The position numbers were made by a program, and so were the translations under genes. A stretch of 28,514 nucleotides of DNA from NCBI GenBank assembly GCA_013375495.1, contig JABXKC010000039.1:1-28514 (forward strand). Direction: 5' to 3'. Below the pieces are notes generated by a model that worked only from the letters and a program-made list of their open reading frames with translations, was not told the DNA's origin and did no database searches. The number at the start of each line of letters is the position of its first letter. Position 1 is the stretch's first letter. This DNA comes from Promethearchaeota archaeon. GTDB taxonomy: Archaea > Asgardarchaeota > Lokiarchaeia > Sigynarchaeales > SOKP01. This document shows positions 15,465 through 23,154 of this stretch, in pieces.

Positions 15465-15963
15465 AGTCTTTTTCAAATTTCCACACATCGTCTTGTATTG
15501 TGTGGAGATTTTTAACTACTTTACCAGAGCCTGTCTCTTCCATTTGTTTAGCGTCAAGCATGGATTTCCCTATAGCTAAAGCCCTGTCGTGATTTTCATC
15601 CACGATTACCACTATATCGCCTTTTAGTATCGTAGGATCAATTTGTGTAATACCTGGTCTCATTATATCTGCACCATTTGTGACAAAACGAATAGCTCCT
15701 TTATCAACAACTATTGTTTTCATCTCTACTTGCTTATTTAAGAGGAGAGTTAAAACAGGAATGTAACCCTCTTCAGATTTCCATAGTTTTAGTACATTAT
15801 TTACTGCAAATAATGTATCTCCAGCATCAGTTTGTATTAATTCTATCCGAGCTTTTTTAGGAAAGATTTGATTTACGAATTTTTCGTCGTATTGCGTTAA
15901 AATATCTTCCTGCAATTCTTTAATTTGAGATTTTTGTATGTAATGTCTATGTTTAATATTCAT
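15457..15963 (-). CDS. PUA-domain RNA-binding protein, MCTS1/Tma20-like (COG2016)
   Basis: This 168-residue protein has an N-terminal alpha/beta domain (about 1-80; RHYIQKSQIKELQ, then KKARIELIQT) and a C-terminal PUA domain (about 83-158). The PUA signatures are VDKGAIRFVTNGADIMRPGI at 86-105, LKGDIVVIVDENH and ALAIGKSMLD. This two-part layout and length match the archaeal counterparts of eukaryotic MCTS1/Tma20. In eukaryotes that protein, with DENR, works on 40S subunits in ribosome recycling and re-initiation. An archaeal ribosome role is inferred. The start is an ATG, with a TATA element at 16001-16010 shared with the divergent gene. It overlaps the convergent 95-residue gene by 8 bases. 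Confidence 0.85.
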   Translation of the reverse strand: MNIKHRHYIQKSQIKELQEDILTQYDEKFVNQIFPKKARIELIQTDAGDTLFAVNNVLKLWKSEEGYIPVLTLLLNKQVEMKTIVVDKGAIRFVTNGADIMRPGITQIDPTILKGDIVVIVDENHDRALAIGKSMLDAKQMEETGSGKVVKNLHTIQDDVWKFEKDFK

Positions 15964-16000
15964 AGTTCATAGTGTAAATAAAAATCATCAAATAAAAACC

Positions 16001-16010
16001 TTTTATATCC
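16001..16010. promoter_or_regulatory. Bidirectional TATA-like element
   Basis: The sequence TTTTATATCC reads as TTTTATA toward the plus-strand 2H gene (about 25 bases before ATG 16035). It reads as GGATATAAAA toward the minus-strand PUA gene (ATG 15963, about 38 bases). The intergenic gap is only 71 bases, so one TATA core may serve both directions. The plus-strand transcript would be nearly leaderless. Confidence 0.4.
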
Positions 16011-16034
16011 CCGTGTTAGTATTAACTTTGAGAT

Positions 16035-16574
16035 ATGACCAAAGTTCATACCACAGCGGTAGTTATTATTCCTCCGAAAGAGATTTGGGGGGCGATTCAA
16101 GATATCCGAAAGAAACACGACAGACATATTCATAGTTGGATGCCCCACATCACTCTAATATACCCATTTAGACCTCAATCTGATTTTAGTAAAATTGAAC
16201 CTCTTTTTTCAACGATATGTAAAAAAATAGAATTAATTGAATTACATTGTAACAAATTCAAATATTTTCATCACGGAAAACAGAAATATACGCTATATTT
16301 AGATCCAGAACCAGCAAGTCGGATTAAATCCCTCCAATATAAGCTCTTGGAAGTTGTTCCCGATTGTAATGATGTCAATTTGTATAGAAACGGTTTTACA
16401 CCCCATTTAAGTGTAGGGCAAATTAAAGGAAAAGATAACCTAAACTCTCTCTTAAAAAATCTTCAGAATAACTGGAGTCCACTGAAATTCAAATTGACTT
16501 CAATTTTTTTTATCGCGAGGGAGAAACAGAAGTTATCTGTATTTAAAATTGAAAAAGAAATATCTTTAAAATAA
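16035..16574 (+). CDS. 2H phosphoesterase (LigT / 2'-5' RNA ligase-like)
   Basis: This 179-residue protein has the two catalytic histidine motifs of the 2H superfamily: HIT in MPHITLIYPF (H38, T40) and HLS in FTPHLSVGQ (H124, S126). The second motif carries Ser instead of Thr, which the H-x-(T/S) consensus permits. Spacing (about 86 residues) and length are normal. Family members hydrolyse cyclic phosphodiesters (2',3'-cyclic RNA ends, ADP-ribose 1'',2''-cyclic phosphate) or make 2'-5' links. The exact substrate cannot be stated. It is divergent from the RNA-binding PUA protein through a 71-base spacer, consistent with, but not proof of, an RNA-related role. Confidence 0.87.
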   Translation: MTKVHTTAVVIIPPKEIWGAIQDIRKKHDRHIHSWMPHITLIYPFRPQSDFSKIEPLFSTICKKIELIELHCNKFKYFHHGKQKYTLYLDPEPASRIKSLQYKLLEVVPDCNDVNLYRNGFTPHLSVGQIKGKDNLNSLLKNLQNNWSPLKFKLTSIFFIAREKQKLSVFKIEKEISLK

Positions 16575-16595
16575 GATAGCAGTAAAAAAATAACA

Positions 16596-17171
16596 TTATT
16601 TATAATTTAACTTAGATTTATAGACTAATTCTGCGATTTTCTGAAATACAACCTTAACATTCTCTCCCGTAAGAGCTGAAGTTTCGAAGTACGGAGCGTT
16701 TAATTTTTCGCTTAAATGTTCTGCCATAGGCAATATTATTTTCCTCTCGTCTTTTAAATCTACTTTGTTTCCAATTAAAATTCTTGGCACTCCACTAAGA
16801 CCATATTTTACTGCGGAACTGTACCAATTGTTAACGTTACTAAACGTACTCGTACGCGTCATATCAAATACTAAAAGTATCCCATCTGCTCCATTAAAAT
16901 ACGGGCGGTGAAGCATATAGAATTGAGGTTGACCTGCAATATCCCAAAACATAAGATTTATAGTGGCGTCCTTATCTTCTAATTCAATTGGTTCTTTTAA
17001 AATTGAAACACCGACAGTCGGTAAATACTTTTCCTCAAATTGATTCGTAGCAAAATTCGCAAGAAGGCTCGTTTTCCCAACAGCAGGGTCTCCAATTACG
17101 ATAACTTTATAAATCGCGTCAGTCTTCCCTTTAAAAACAATTTCCCCTTCTTTTATCTCGTTATTACTCAT
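16596..17171 (-). CDS. Rab-like small GTPase
   Basis: This 191-residue GTPase has complete motifs: G1 GDPAVGKTS (27-35), switch I Thr T52 in LPTVGVS, G3 WDIAGQPQF (76-84) with the catalytic Gln, G4 GNKVDL (134-139) and G5 ETSALTGEN (163-171). A short N-terminal extension of about 20 residues precedes the first strand. The C-terminus (YKSKLNYK) is basic and lacks cysteine, so there is no prenylation site. It is closest in pattern to the Rab/Ras/Gem group rather than Arf. It lies 176 bases downstream of the coiled-coil gene on the same strand, possibly co-transcribed with it, and converges with the 2H gene 21 bases away. Confidence 0.92.
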   Translation of the reverse strand: MSNNEIKEGEIVFKGKTDAIYKVIVIGDPAVGKTSLLANFATNQFEEKYLPTVGVSILKEPIELEDKDATINLMFWDIAGQPQFYMLHRPYFNGADGILLVFDMTRTSTFSNVNNWYSSAVKYGLSGVPRILIGNKVDLKDERKIILPMAEHLSEKLNAPYFETSALTGENVKVVFQKIAELVYKSKLNYK

Positions 17172-17347
17172 GTGATTTTCGATCGTTTGTGATTTTAATT
17201 TATTTTCGTTATAATTAATATAAACTTCTTATTTATATTTCTTAACAATTTACCTTCATAATTTAAGCTTTAGGTTTAAAAAAAGTAAGTTTTGATAAGG
17301 AATAATTAAAAAGATTTCCTCTATTTTTTGAAAATCTCGGTCAAAAT

Positions 17348-17977
17348 TTAATTTTTTACCATTAATTTATTAACCCAAAAGGGAATTCTTTCCTCTAAAT
17401 GATCCTTAATACTTTTTGGAGATTGTTCATCATCATCCATTAAATCATTCAATGAGTTAGCAGAATCTAATATTGTTAATATCTGCGAAATTTCATGCAA
17501 CATTCTATGACCCCCCGTAAACTCGAATATTTCTTCTTTAATTTGTTCTAAAATTGTTTTAACTGCTTGAGAGTCGTCAATATTTTCTAAATTGGCTTTA
17601 AGCTCGTTTAATTGATTTAAAATTACAACTTTCTTGTCTGTTGCTGATTCATCTCTTTCGATCGTATTCTCTACTTCTAGTTTTTTTGAAGGAAGAAAGC
17701 TCAGATTCATAATTAACGATTTAATCGTACTTAAATCGTCTTCTACGCGTTCCTGGTTTTTAGTTACTTTATCTAGATTATGTCCCAAACCCAAGATTTT
17801 AGTTATAACTTTATTTAGTTTTTCAACATCTCCCGTCAATTGCGTGATTTTCAAGTTGGTTTGTCCCATTTTGGTTATAATATCCAAACCAAATTTTTCT
17901 AAGATTGAAGAAAAAGCGGTCATTTTTTCATCAAACTCTTTTAAGGAACTAGATAAATCTTCCGTATTCGAATCCAT
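17348..17977 (-). CDS. Coiled-coil protein of unknown function in a GTPase cluster
   Basis: This 209-residue protein is acidic and almost entirely helical. Heptad-like hydrophobic spacing is visible at about 10-95 (LKEFDEKMTAFSSILEKF; LTGDVEKLNKVITKIL) and again at about 120-155 (LNQLNELKANLENI; AVKTILEQIKEEI). There is no membrane span, cysteine or recognised domain. The C-terminal part (about 155-209) may form a small helical domain (ISQILTILDSANSLNDLMDD). It sits between the Rab-like GTPase (same strand) and the divergent longin-GTPase. A scaffold or effector role is suggested by position only. The start is an ATG without an obvious Shine-Dalgarno. Confidence 0.65.
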   Translation of the reverse strand: MDSNTEDLSSSLKEFDEKMTAFSSILEKFGLDIITKMGQTNLKITQLTGDVEKLNKVITKILGLGHNLDKVTKNQERVEDDLSTIKSLIMNLSFLPSKKLEVENTIERDESATDKKVVILNQLNELKANLENIDDSQAVKTILEQIKEEIFEFTGGHRMLHEISQILTILDSANSLNDLMDDDEQSPKSIKDHLEERIPFWVNKLMVKN

Positions 17978-18138
17978 TTATTTCACTCTGAGTTTTAAAT
18001 AGTAAAATTTTCTTGTGCTAATTTTAGGGAGAATATTATATAAGATCAATTTTTTATTCTTTTTATAAGTAAATAAATAATGCGCAAAAATATAAATCCA
18101 AGTTTTTTGGGTTTATTATTTTCATTTTTCAAATTTCT

Positions 18139-19032
18139 GTGATTCCCTTGATTCAATATATCAACATTCTCACCCGTGACGGTAAATCATTGTTATACCA
18201 AAATTATGGTAATTCAGATGTCGATAGGGACTTGTTAGCGGGATTTTTAAGCGCGTTCTCTGGTTTTATGAAGGAGATAAGTAAAAGCGACATCAAATCT
18301 ACCGCTACAGATGAATTCAAATATTTTTACACTATAATTGATGAGATTATAATTGTAGTATGTACTGATCTTGTAGACGATGAAGCAACAGTTAACACGA
18401 AAATTACAACTATAAGAGTAAAGTTTATCGAAAAATTTGGAAAACTATTAAAGAGTGGTGAATGGACCGGAAATCGTAATATATTTACAGAATTTGAGAG
18501 AGATGTTGATGATATTATCCTTGAACCTATAAAAGTAATTATAATTGGAAGAGGAGGAGTTGGTAAAACTACTCTCACCCACCTTATCTGTGGAGAAAAT
18601 ATTAGCTTAGAATATCAACCAACCATAAATGTTGATATTACACCTTATGAGGGTTCAGAGATCGGAGTAAATCGCTCCATTATGCTCTGGGACCTAGCCG
18701 GACAATCTAATTATAGACCTTTGTGGGATAGTCTTCTTGATAAAACGGACATTGCTCTTTTAGTGCTTGATTCTACTTACGAAGATATTACTAAGAGTAA
18801 ACAGATAATACAACAAATTTTAGAAAAAAAACATAAGGATGTGTTATTTATTGGAATCGCAAACAAACAGGATTTGCCCAATCGACTCACTCCTAGATTC
18901 TGTGAAAAGATGTTGTTCGAAGTAGTAAGAGATTCCCCTATACAAGTTCACGGAATGGTTGCAATTTTTCCTGATTATCGAGAGAAGATCCTCGCGATTT
19001 TAAGAGATGCAATAAATAAATTTTTACAATAG
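18139..19032 (+). CDS. Longin-type domain fused to an Arf-like small GTPase
   Basis: This 297-residue protein begins with a longin/roadblock-like alpha-beta domain (about 1-128: IQYINILTRDGKSLLYQNYG, a DRDLLAGFLSAFSGFMKEI helix, strands FKYFYTIIDEIIIVVCTD, WTGNRNIF, then FERDVDDII). The GTPase follows: G1 GRGGVGKTT (137-145), T162 in QPTINVD, G3 WDLAGQ (184-189) with the catalytic Gln, and G4 ANKQDLP (241-247), the NKQD form typical of the Arf/Sar branch. A clear G5 (SAK/SAL) is absent; HGMVAIFPDY occupies that place. The start is GTG 18139. An upstream ATG is not available in frame, and the domain begins at once. The N-terminal domain resembles the cytoplasmic domain of the surface protein at 6937-9258. 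In such fusions it probably controls dimerisation or nucleotide state, an inference. Confidence 0.88.
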   Translation: MIPLIQYINILTRDGKSLLYQNYGNSDVDRDLLAGFLSAFSGFMKEISKSDIKSTATDEFKYFYTIIDEIIIVVCTDLVDDEATVNTKITTIRVKFIEKFGKLLKSGEWTGNRNIFTEFERDVDDIILEPIKVIIIGRGGVGKTTLTHLICGENISLEYQPTINVDITPYEGSEIGVNRSIMLWDLAGQSNYRPLWDSLLDKTDIALLVLDSTYEDITKSKQIIQQILEKKHKDVLFIGIANKQDLPNRLTPRFCEKMLFEVVRDSPIQVHGMVAIFPDYREKILAILRDAINKFLQ

Positions 19033-19121
19033 TGCTAAACAAAATTAGAAATCTTAGCGGAAACATAAAAAATTTAAGAATTTCATAATTATTGCTAATT
19101 ATTTATTATTTTAGTATTGTG

Positions 19122-20876
19122 ATGAAAATGATTAATTTTGAATTAGAGGGTATCTCGTTTATTGACAGTGGAGCACATAAAAAGCTAAAATTACCAAAAT
19201 TAACTAACGAAGAGAAATTTCTGATCGATCCAATTGTTGCACCAACCTCAGGTATAAGAATTCAAATTCTAGATCAAATCAAACAAAAAGGAAAGGATAA
19301 GTTAATACTTTCTAATAGAAAGCTTTTCCTTTTTCTTCGCGTGTTTAAAGCTATTAGTCAACAATATAAAGAGATGAAAAAGGGTAAAAACCTTAAGATA
19401 TTAATTGCTACAGATAATAGACCAACAAGAAGCATTTTGTTACAGTATTGCTCTCAAATTTTTGCCTACGATGGATATGAGATTTTTCATCAAGAGGATT
19501 TGCCTGGAGAATCTAAGATTTCTTCTCCTTATGGAGCGGCCTCTGTTGCCTTATTGGAAGATATTGATTTAATCATTGTTTTAACTGCCTCTCATAATGA
19601 ATTATCGTGGAACGGGATTAAATTCTATATTGATTATCCAATGCCAATGTCGGGAGATTTATTCAAAGAAATTTCAAATAAAGCACTAAATTTTAAAGAG
19701 ATTCGCTTCGATCCTCAATACAAACCCATTCTCATTGATGCTGAAAAGAAAAATAACGACTATGTAATAAGTCTTATCTCAAAAGTATTAGAAATTGAAA
19801 GTATTAAGAATAAAAAACTAATAATTTGGCCTTATTTAGGTAAAGCCAGAGGAATTGTAAACTTATTCAAGCGTTTAGGCGCCGAAGTTATTTTAATTGA
19901 CGAAGAAATAAATCCTCCGAACCCTATAAAGGAATTTCGAGAAGATAAATTGAAACAGGTTATGGAATCAGAAGGTTCTGAAATTGCTATCCTTCTAGAT
20001 GCCGATAGAGATAGAATCGCTCTGTACGTTAAACAAAATGGTAAATATTGTTATTACATTCCCAATGAGATATATTCTGCTCTACATAATATATTAGCTA
20101 ATACATACAAAAAGAAAATCATTAATGTGAGGACCATCCCTAGTGATTTAAGAGGAGATAAAACTAGTTTTATAAATATTTTAACTGGTGTAGGATATAA
20201 ACATTTGGGCGTTATATTATACTTTCTATTAGGGATAAGCGTCGATAAATCAAAAATAGATAAAGCTATTTTGTATTTTGAAGATGAAAATAGAGATTTG
20301 AAAAAGATTGATAACCCAGAACCTTTAAAACGAATATTATTTGAACTAATTAAAAAAAACGACTTGGTTGAAGAAGAATTCTTAATAGTGATGTGGGAAG
20401 AATCAGGGGGGCACACGCTTAACATTTTAAATACGGTTGGAGCTGATAAATTCGAAGAATTCCGATTTGATTCTAAGTTTCCAATTATCGCTGACAAGTA
20501 TCCTGTACCTGCTCTAGTTTTAATAACAGAGCTTATCGCTCGAGGTCATCAAATCTCAAAATCTATTGATTGGTCAATTAAAGGAATAAATAGAACCATT
20601 CCTGCGGTTGATAGGGAAAAAATCAAAATCATGAATAATTTTGCGAAAAACGACAATAAGAAACTCTCAATTAAGAATAAAGAGTACAAAGTGAGTGCGT
20701 TATCGGACAATATTAATAATATAGATATATTTCAGTTAAAAAGTAAAGACTCAACTTTATATTTTAGACCAAGTGGTACTGGACCCGAAGTAAGGTTTTA
20801 CATTTTTGGGGATCGCGAAACTCATTTAGAAGAATTAAAAGCAGTGCAAGATTATATAAAACTATATTATTCTTAA
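19122..20876 (+). CDS. Phosphohexomutase (phosphoglucomutase/phosphomannomutase family)
   Basis: This 584-residue enzyme carries the four alpha-D-phosphohexomutase motifs in order: the phosphoserine loop TASHNE (S157), the metal loop DADRDR (293-298), the sugar-binding EESGGH (426-431) and the phosphate-binding RPSGTGPEVRFY (549-560). It would interconvert hexose 1- and 6-phosphates via a bisphosphate intermediate. It is longer than the archaeal ~450-residue members and nearer the 550-600-residue PGM2/PgcA-type, with extra residues N-terminal (about 1-90) and between motifs 2 and 3. A TTG at 19092 is in frame, but ATG 19122 (or 19128) is more likely. No Shine-Dalgarno is present, so it is probably leaderless. 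The preferred sugar is not known. Confidence 0.88.
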   Translation: MKMINFELEGISFIDSGAHKKLKLPKLTNEEKFLIDPIVAPTSGIRIQILDQIKQKGKDKLILSNRKLFLFLRVFKAISQQYKEMKKGKNLKILIATDNRPTRSILLQYCSQIFAYDGYEIFHQEDLPGESKISSPYGAASVALLEDIDLIIVLTASHNELSWNGIKFYIDYPMPMSGDLFKEISNKALNFKEIRFDPQYKPILIDAEKKNNDYVISLISKVLEIESIKNKKLIIWPYLGKARGIVNLFKRLGAEVILIDEEINPPNPIKEFREDKLKQVMESEGSEIAILLDADRDRIALYVKQNGKYCYYIPNEIYSALHNILANTYKKKIINVRTIPSDLRGDKTSFINILTGVGYKHLGVILYFLLGISVDKSKIDKAILYFEDENRDLKKIDNPEPLKRILFELIKKNDLVEEEFLIVMWEESGGHTLNILNTVGADKFEEFRFDSKFPIIADKYPVPALVLITELIARGHQISKSIDWSIKGINRTIPAVDREKIKIMNNFAKNDNKKLSIKNKEYKVSALSDNINNIDIFQLKSKDSTLYFRPSGTGPEVRFYIFGDRETHLEELKAVQDYIKLYYS

Positions 20877-20927
20877 CTCTCGAAATGTTCATACAATAAT
20901 TTAAAATGAAAATATTATGAAAGATGA

Positions 20928-20984
20928 AAGAAAAAACTATGGGAACTTTCTGAAGAATGGATAAAAAATGCCAGAAAGATTCAT
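20928..20984 (+). pseudogene. 5' remnant of an acetoacetyl-CoA synthetase gene
   Basis: The frame from 20928 reads KKKLWELSEEWIKNARKI, nearly the same as residues 7-21 of the intact synthetase at 23155-25155 (KKKLWEPSEEWIKNA). At nucleotide level about 40 bases align with scattered, mostly silent changes. A TGA stands immediately before (20925-20927), there is no start codon, and similarity ends after about 19 codons. This is a decayed fragment in the same orientation as the intact gene. Confidence 0.6.
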
Positions 20985-21018
20985 AATCTTTATATTAAAT
21001 TAAAAATAAAAAAAAGAT

Positions 21019-21798
21019 TTATTTTTTAAATACAAAACCGTTAGGGTCTATTACTTCGTGCAATAATCTTAAATCCTCCTTAGTAGGGGGTTTAATATTT
21101 TCCATATCATCTTTAATAATTAATTCAAAACCAGTAGCTTTTATTACATCATTAACCGTAATTCCAGGATAAGTTGCAATTAATCTCATTCGTTTTGATT
21201 CTGGTTCAAAATCCATTAAACATAAATCTGTAATAACGCGCGATGGACCAGTATCTTTGGATAACCCCTCTTCTTCTCTGGCTCCAGGACCGTACAAAAA
21301 ACCCGGTGTTGTAATGAAATCTACTTTTTCAATAAATCTTCGAGGACTATGTCGATCCATTATTATAAGTGTCTCCCAAGCGAGCGAACCAAAATCGTTT
21401 GCACCTCCTGAACCAGGAAATCGCACTTTAGGTCGTTCGTAATCGTCTCCGATCATAGTGGAATTAAGATTACCATATCTATCTATTTGTGCTCCACCTA
21501 AGAAGGCGTAATCAATAAAGCCTCTACGCATAGAATCCATTATATCTATTAATGTGGTAGTGCATAAGGCTTTATGAATTGTTCGTGAATCTCCAACAGA
21601 TACGGGAAGTGTAGGTAGTTGTGGTGCGATTCCACCAGCTTCAAAAAAGATAACCAGATTGGGAGCATGAGTTAGCTGTGCAAACATTGCTGCTACTAGT
21701 GGTAACCCGGTCCCCACTGCTACTGCTTTTCCATCTAGCAATTGCCTAGCTGCAACAATTGCCATTAATTCTCTTAAGGAATAGTTTTCAGCTGTCAT
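21019..21798 (-). CDS. CoA-transferase subunit B (glutaconate CoA-transferase GctB-like)
   Basis: This 259-residue protein is the beta subunit of a family I CoA-transferase. EAGGIAPQLPTLPVSVGDSR at 53-72 matches the GctB catalytic region. E53 is at the place of the glutamate that forms the CoA-thioester in glutaconate CoA-transferase. YAFLGGAQIDRYGNLNST at 97-114 and FPGSGGANDFG at 127-137 are further family signatures. It would move CoA between carboxylic acids; the natural acids are unknown. Related actinobacterial IpdAB proteins are hydrolases, so a non-transfer role is possible. Its ATG overlaps the end of subunit A by 4 bases (21795-21798), and a GGGGGAGA Shine-Dalgarno lies inside subunit A's end. 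This indicates coupled translation. Confidence 0.88.
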   Translation of the reverse strand: MTAENYSLRELMAIVAARQLLDGKAVAVGTGLPLVAAMFAQLTHAPNLVIFFEAGGIAPQLPTLPVSVGDSRTIHKALCTTTLIDIMDSMRRGFIDYAFLGGAQIDRYGNLNSTMIGDDYERPKVRFPGSGGANDFGSLAWETLIIMDRHSPRRFIEKVDFITTPGFLYGPGAREEEGLSKDTGPSRVITDLCLMDFEPESKRMRLIATYPGITVNDVIKATGFELIIKDDMENIKPPTKEDLRLLHEVIDPNGFVFKK

Positions 21799-22820
21799 TT
21801 TTTAATCTCCCCCACTGGGGTTCTTAAAAATTCAGCATCTCTAAGGTTGTAGAGCCTTCTAGGTCCTAATTTCACTAAATAATCGTCAAAATTATCAAGA
21901 CTATATACCCAATCTTCTAACCATTTTTCTAATACTTTCGGATCTTTATTCCTACCTATTGCTAAGTAATCTTCAGTAAATTTGTGGTCAAAATAGTATT
22001 TATACGGCATATTGCCGGGATGTGACCCCCAAGGTTGCTCTACAACAGCATCTACCATATAAAAAGGAATGACGGTTTTACTTGGATCGTGTCTAATTAA
22101 GTCGTCGCTTATTAATTCTTCACACATGACTATGACCCTCTTTGATGCTCTCGCTTGTAAATCGTCCTTAACGATATGTCCGTCAATTTGAACGTTCCCG
22201 TACATGTCTGCTCTATGTGCGTGAATTATACAAACATCAGGGTTTAATGATGGTAGTAATAATACTTTTTCTCCGGTAAATGGGCACTTAACAACCTTAC
22301 CTGGGGAATGCATCATCGTATCAGTTCCAAGCATCACTTTAACTGGAATAAACGGCACACCTTGAGCACCAGCTCGAATACGATAAGACATTGCACCATT
22401 AGTGTAATCTGTTTTTTTTACTTGTCCACTTTCAAAAAGCCGTCTCTGAACTCCAGAAAGGCCTCGAAGTTCAAATCCAACGACATAAGCAATATCAACA
22501 GCAGATACACAACCACCGGCCATTAGCATATCAATATCTTGAACAGCAGTATGTCCCGCAACGGATAAATTTTTAATTCGTTGTCTTACGATTTCGTAAA
22601 TTATAGCCATGGGGATTCTAATATGACCAAAACCTCCAATAGCTAAATAGTCACCGTCTTTAACATACTTCTTTACGGCATCTTTAATTCTCATACGTTT
22701 ATCTATTAAAGCACGCGATTTATTTTCTCTAGTCCATTTTCTGACTTCAGAAGGCGTATTTTTACATAAAATCTCTCCTTTTCCTTCTTTTAAAATTTTT
22801 ATTTCTGAAATTTTTAGCAC
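21795..22820 (-). CDS. CoA-transferase subunit A (glutaconate CoA-transferase GctA-like)
   Basis: This 341-residue alpha subunit pairs with the gene right after it. Visible signatures are IKDAVKKYVKDGDYLAIGGF (45-64), AGHTAVQDIDMLMAGGCV, GFELRGLSG, QGVPFIPVKVMLGTD, and PDVCIIHAHRADMYGNVQID. An unusual stretch of about 42 residues precedes the usual start of the fold. Its last part (ENKSRALIDKRM) looks coded rather than random. The start is GTG 22820 with AGGG directly before it, which is too close for a normal Shine-Dalgarno. M43 (MRIKDAV) is the next candidate. It is transcribed away from the acetoacetyl-CoA synthetase, from a shared 334-base intergenic region. Confidence 0.87.
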   Translation of the reverse strand: MLKISEIKILKEGKGEILCKNTPSEVRKWTRENKSRALIDKRMRIKDAVKKYVKDGDYLAIGGFGHIRIPMAIIYEIVRQRIKNLSVAGHTAVQDIDMLMAGGCVSAVDIAYVVGFELRGLSGVQRRLFESGQVKKTDYTNGAMSYRIRAGAQGVPFIPVKVMLGTDTMMHSPGKVVKCPFTGEKVLLLPSLNPDVCIIHAHRADMYGNVQIDGHIVKDDLQARASKRVIVMCEELISDDLIRHDPSKTVIPFYMVDAVVEQPWGSHPGNMPYKYYFDHKFTEDYLAIGRNKDPKVLEKWLEDWVYSLDNFDDYLVKLGPRRLYNLRDAEFLRTPVGEIKK

Positions 22821-23154
22821 CCCTAATTAAAAAATTTACTATGTAGGATAATTAGATATAAGATTAAAAATTAACTTTTAATTGTAAATTCTGCTAATAA
22901 GATAGAAGATAATAAGAAATAAGAGGAAAATTTTATAACATATGTTAAAAGAATCAAGCTTTATTTAACTTTTTCCTTGAAAACCCCTTAAATACAAAAG
23001 TGAAAACAACAATTTTTTACTATTTTAATAGCAAGAAGCACTTAAATATTGCAATTCAGAAAGATTTAATAGAATAAATATCGTAAAAGAAATATTCAAA
23101 CACTAATTAATATAAATGAATTAAATAAAATGTCGAAAGATTACAAATTAAGAT
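22821..23154. other. Divergent promoter region between CoA-transferase and acetoacetyl-CoA synthetase
   Basis: No ORF of note is present. The region must contain promoters for both directions. It is strongly A/T-rich with several TATA-like strings, including ATTAATATAAATG at about 23105-23117 toward the synthetase. A perfect 12-base palindrome lies at 22936-22947. Confidence 0.4.
22936..22947. promoter_or_regulatory. 12-base perfect palindrome, possible operator
   Basis: TAACATATGTTA reads the same on both strands. It lies between divergent CoA-metabolism genes, about 116 bases from the CoA-transferase start and 208 from the synthetase start. Dimeric regulators often bind such sites, but a chance palindrome in AT-rich DNA is possible. 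Confidence 0.25.
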
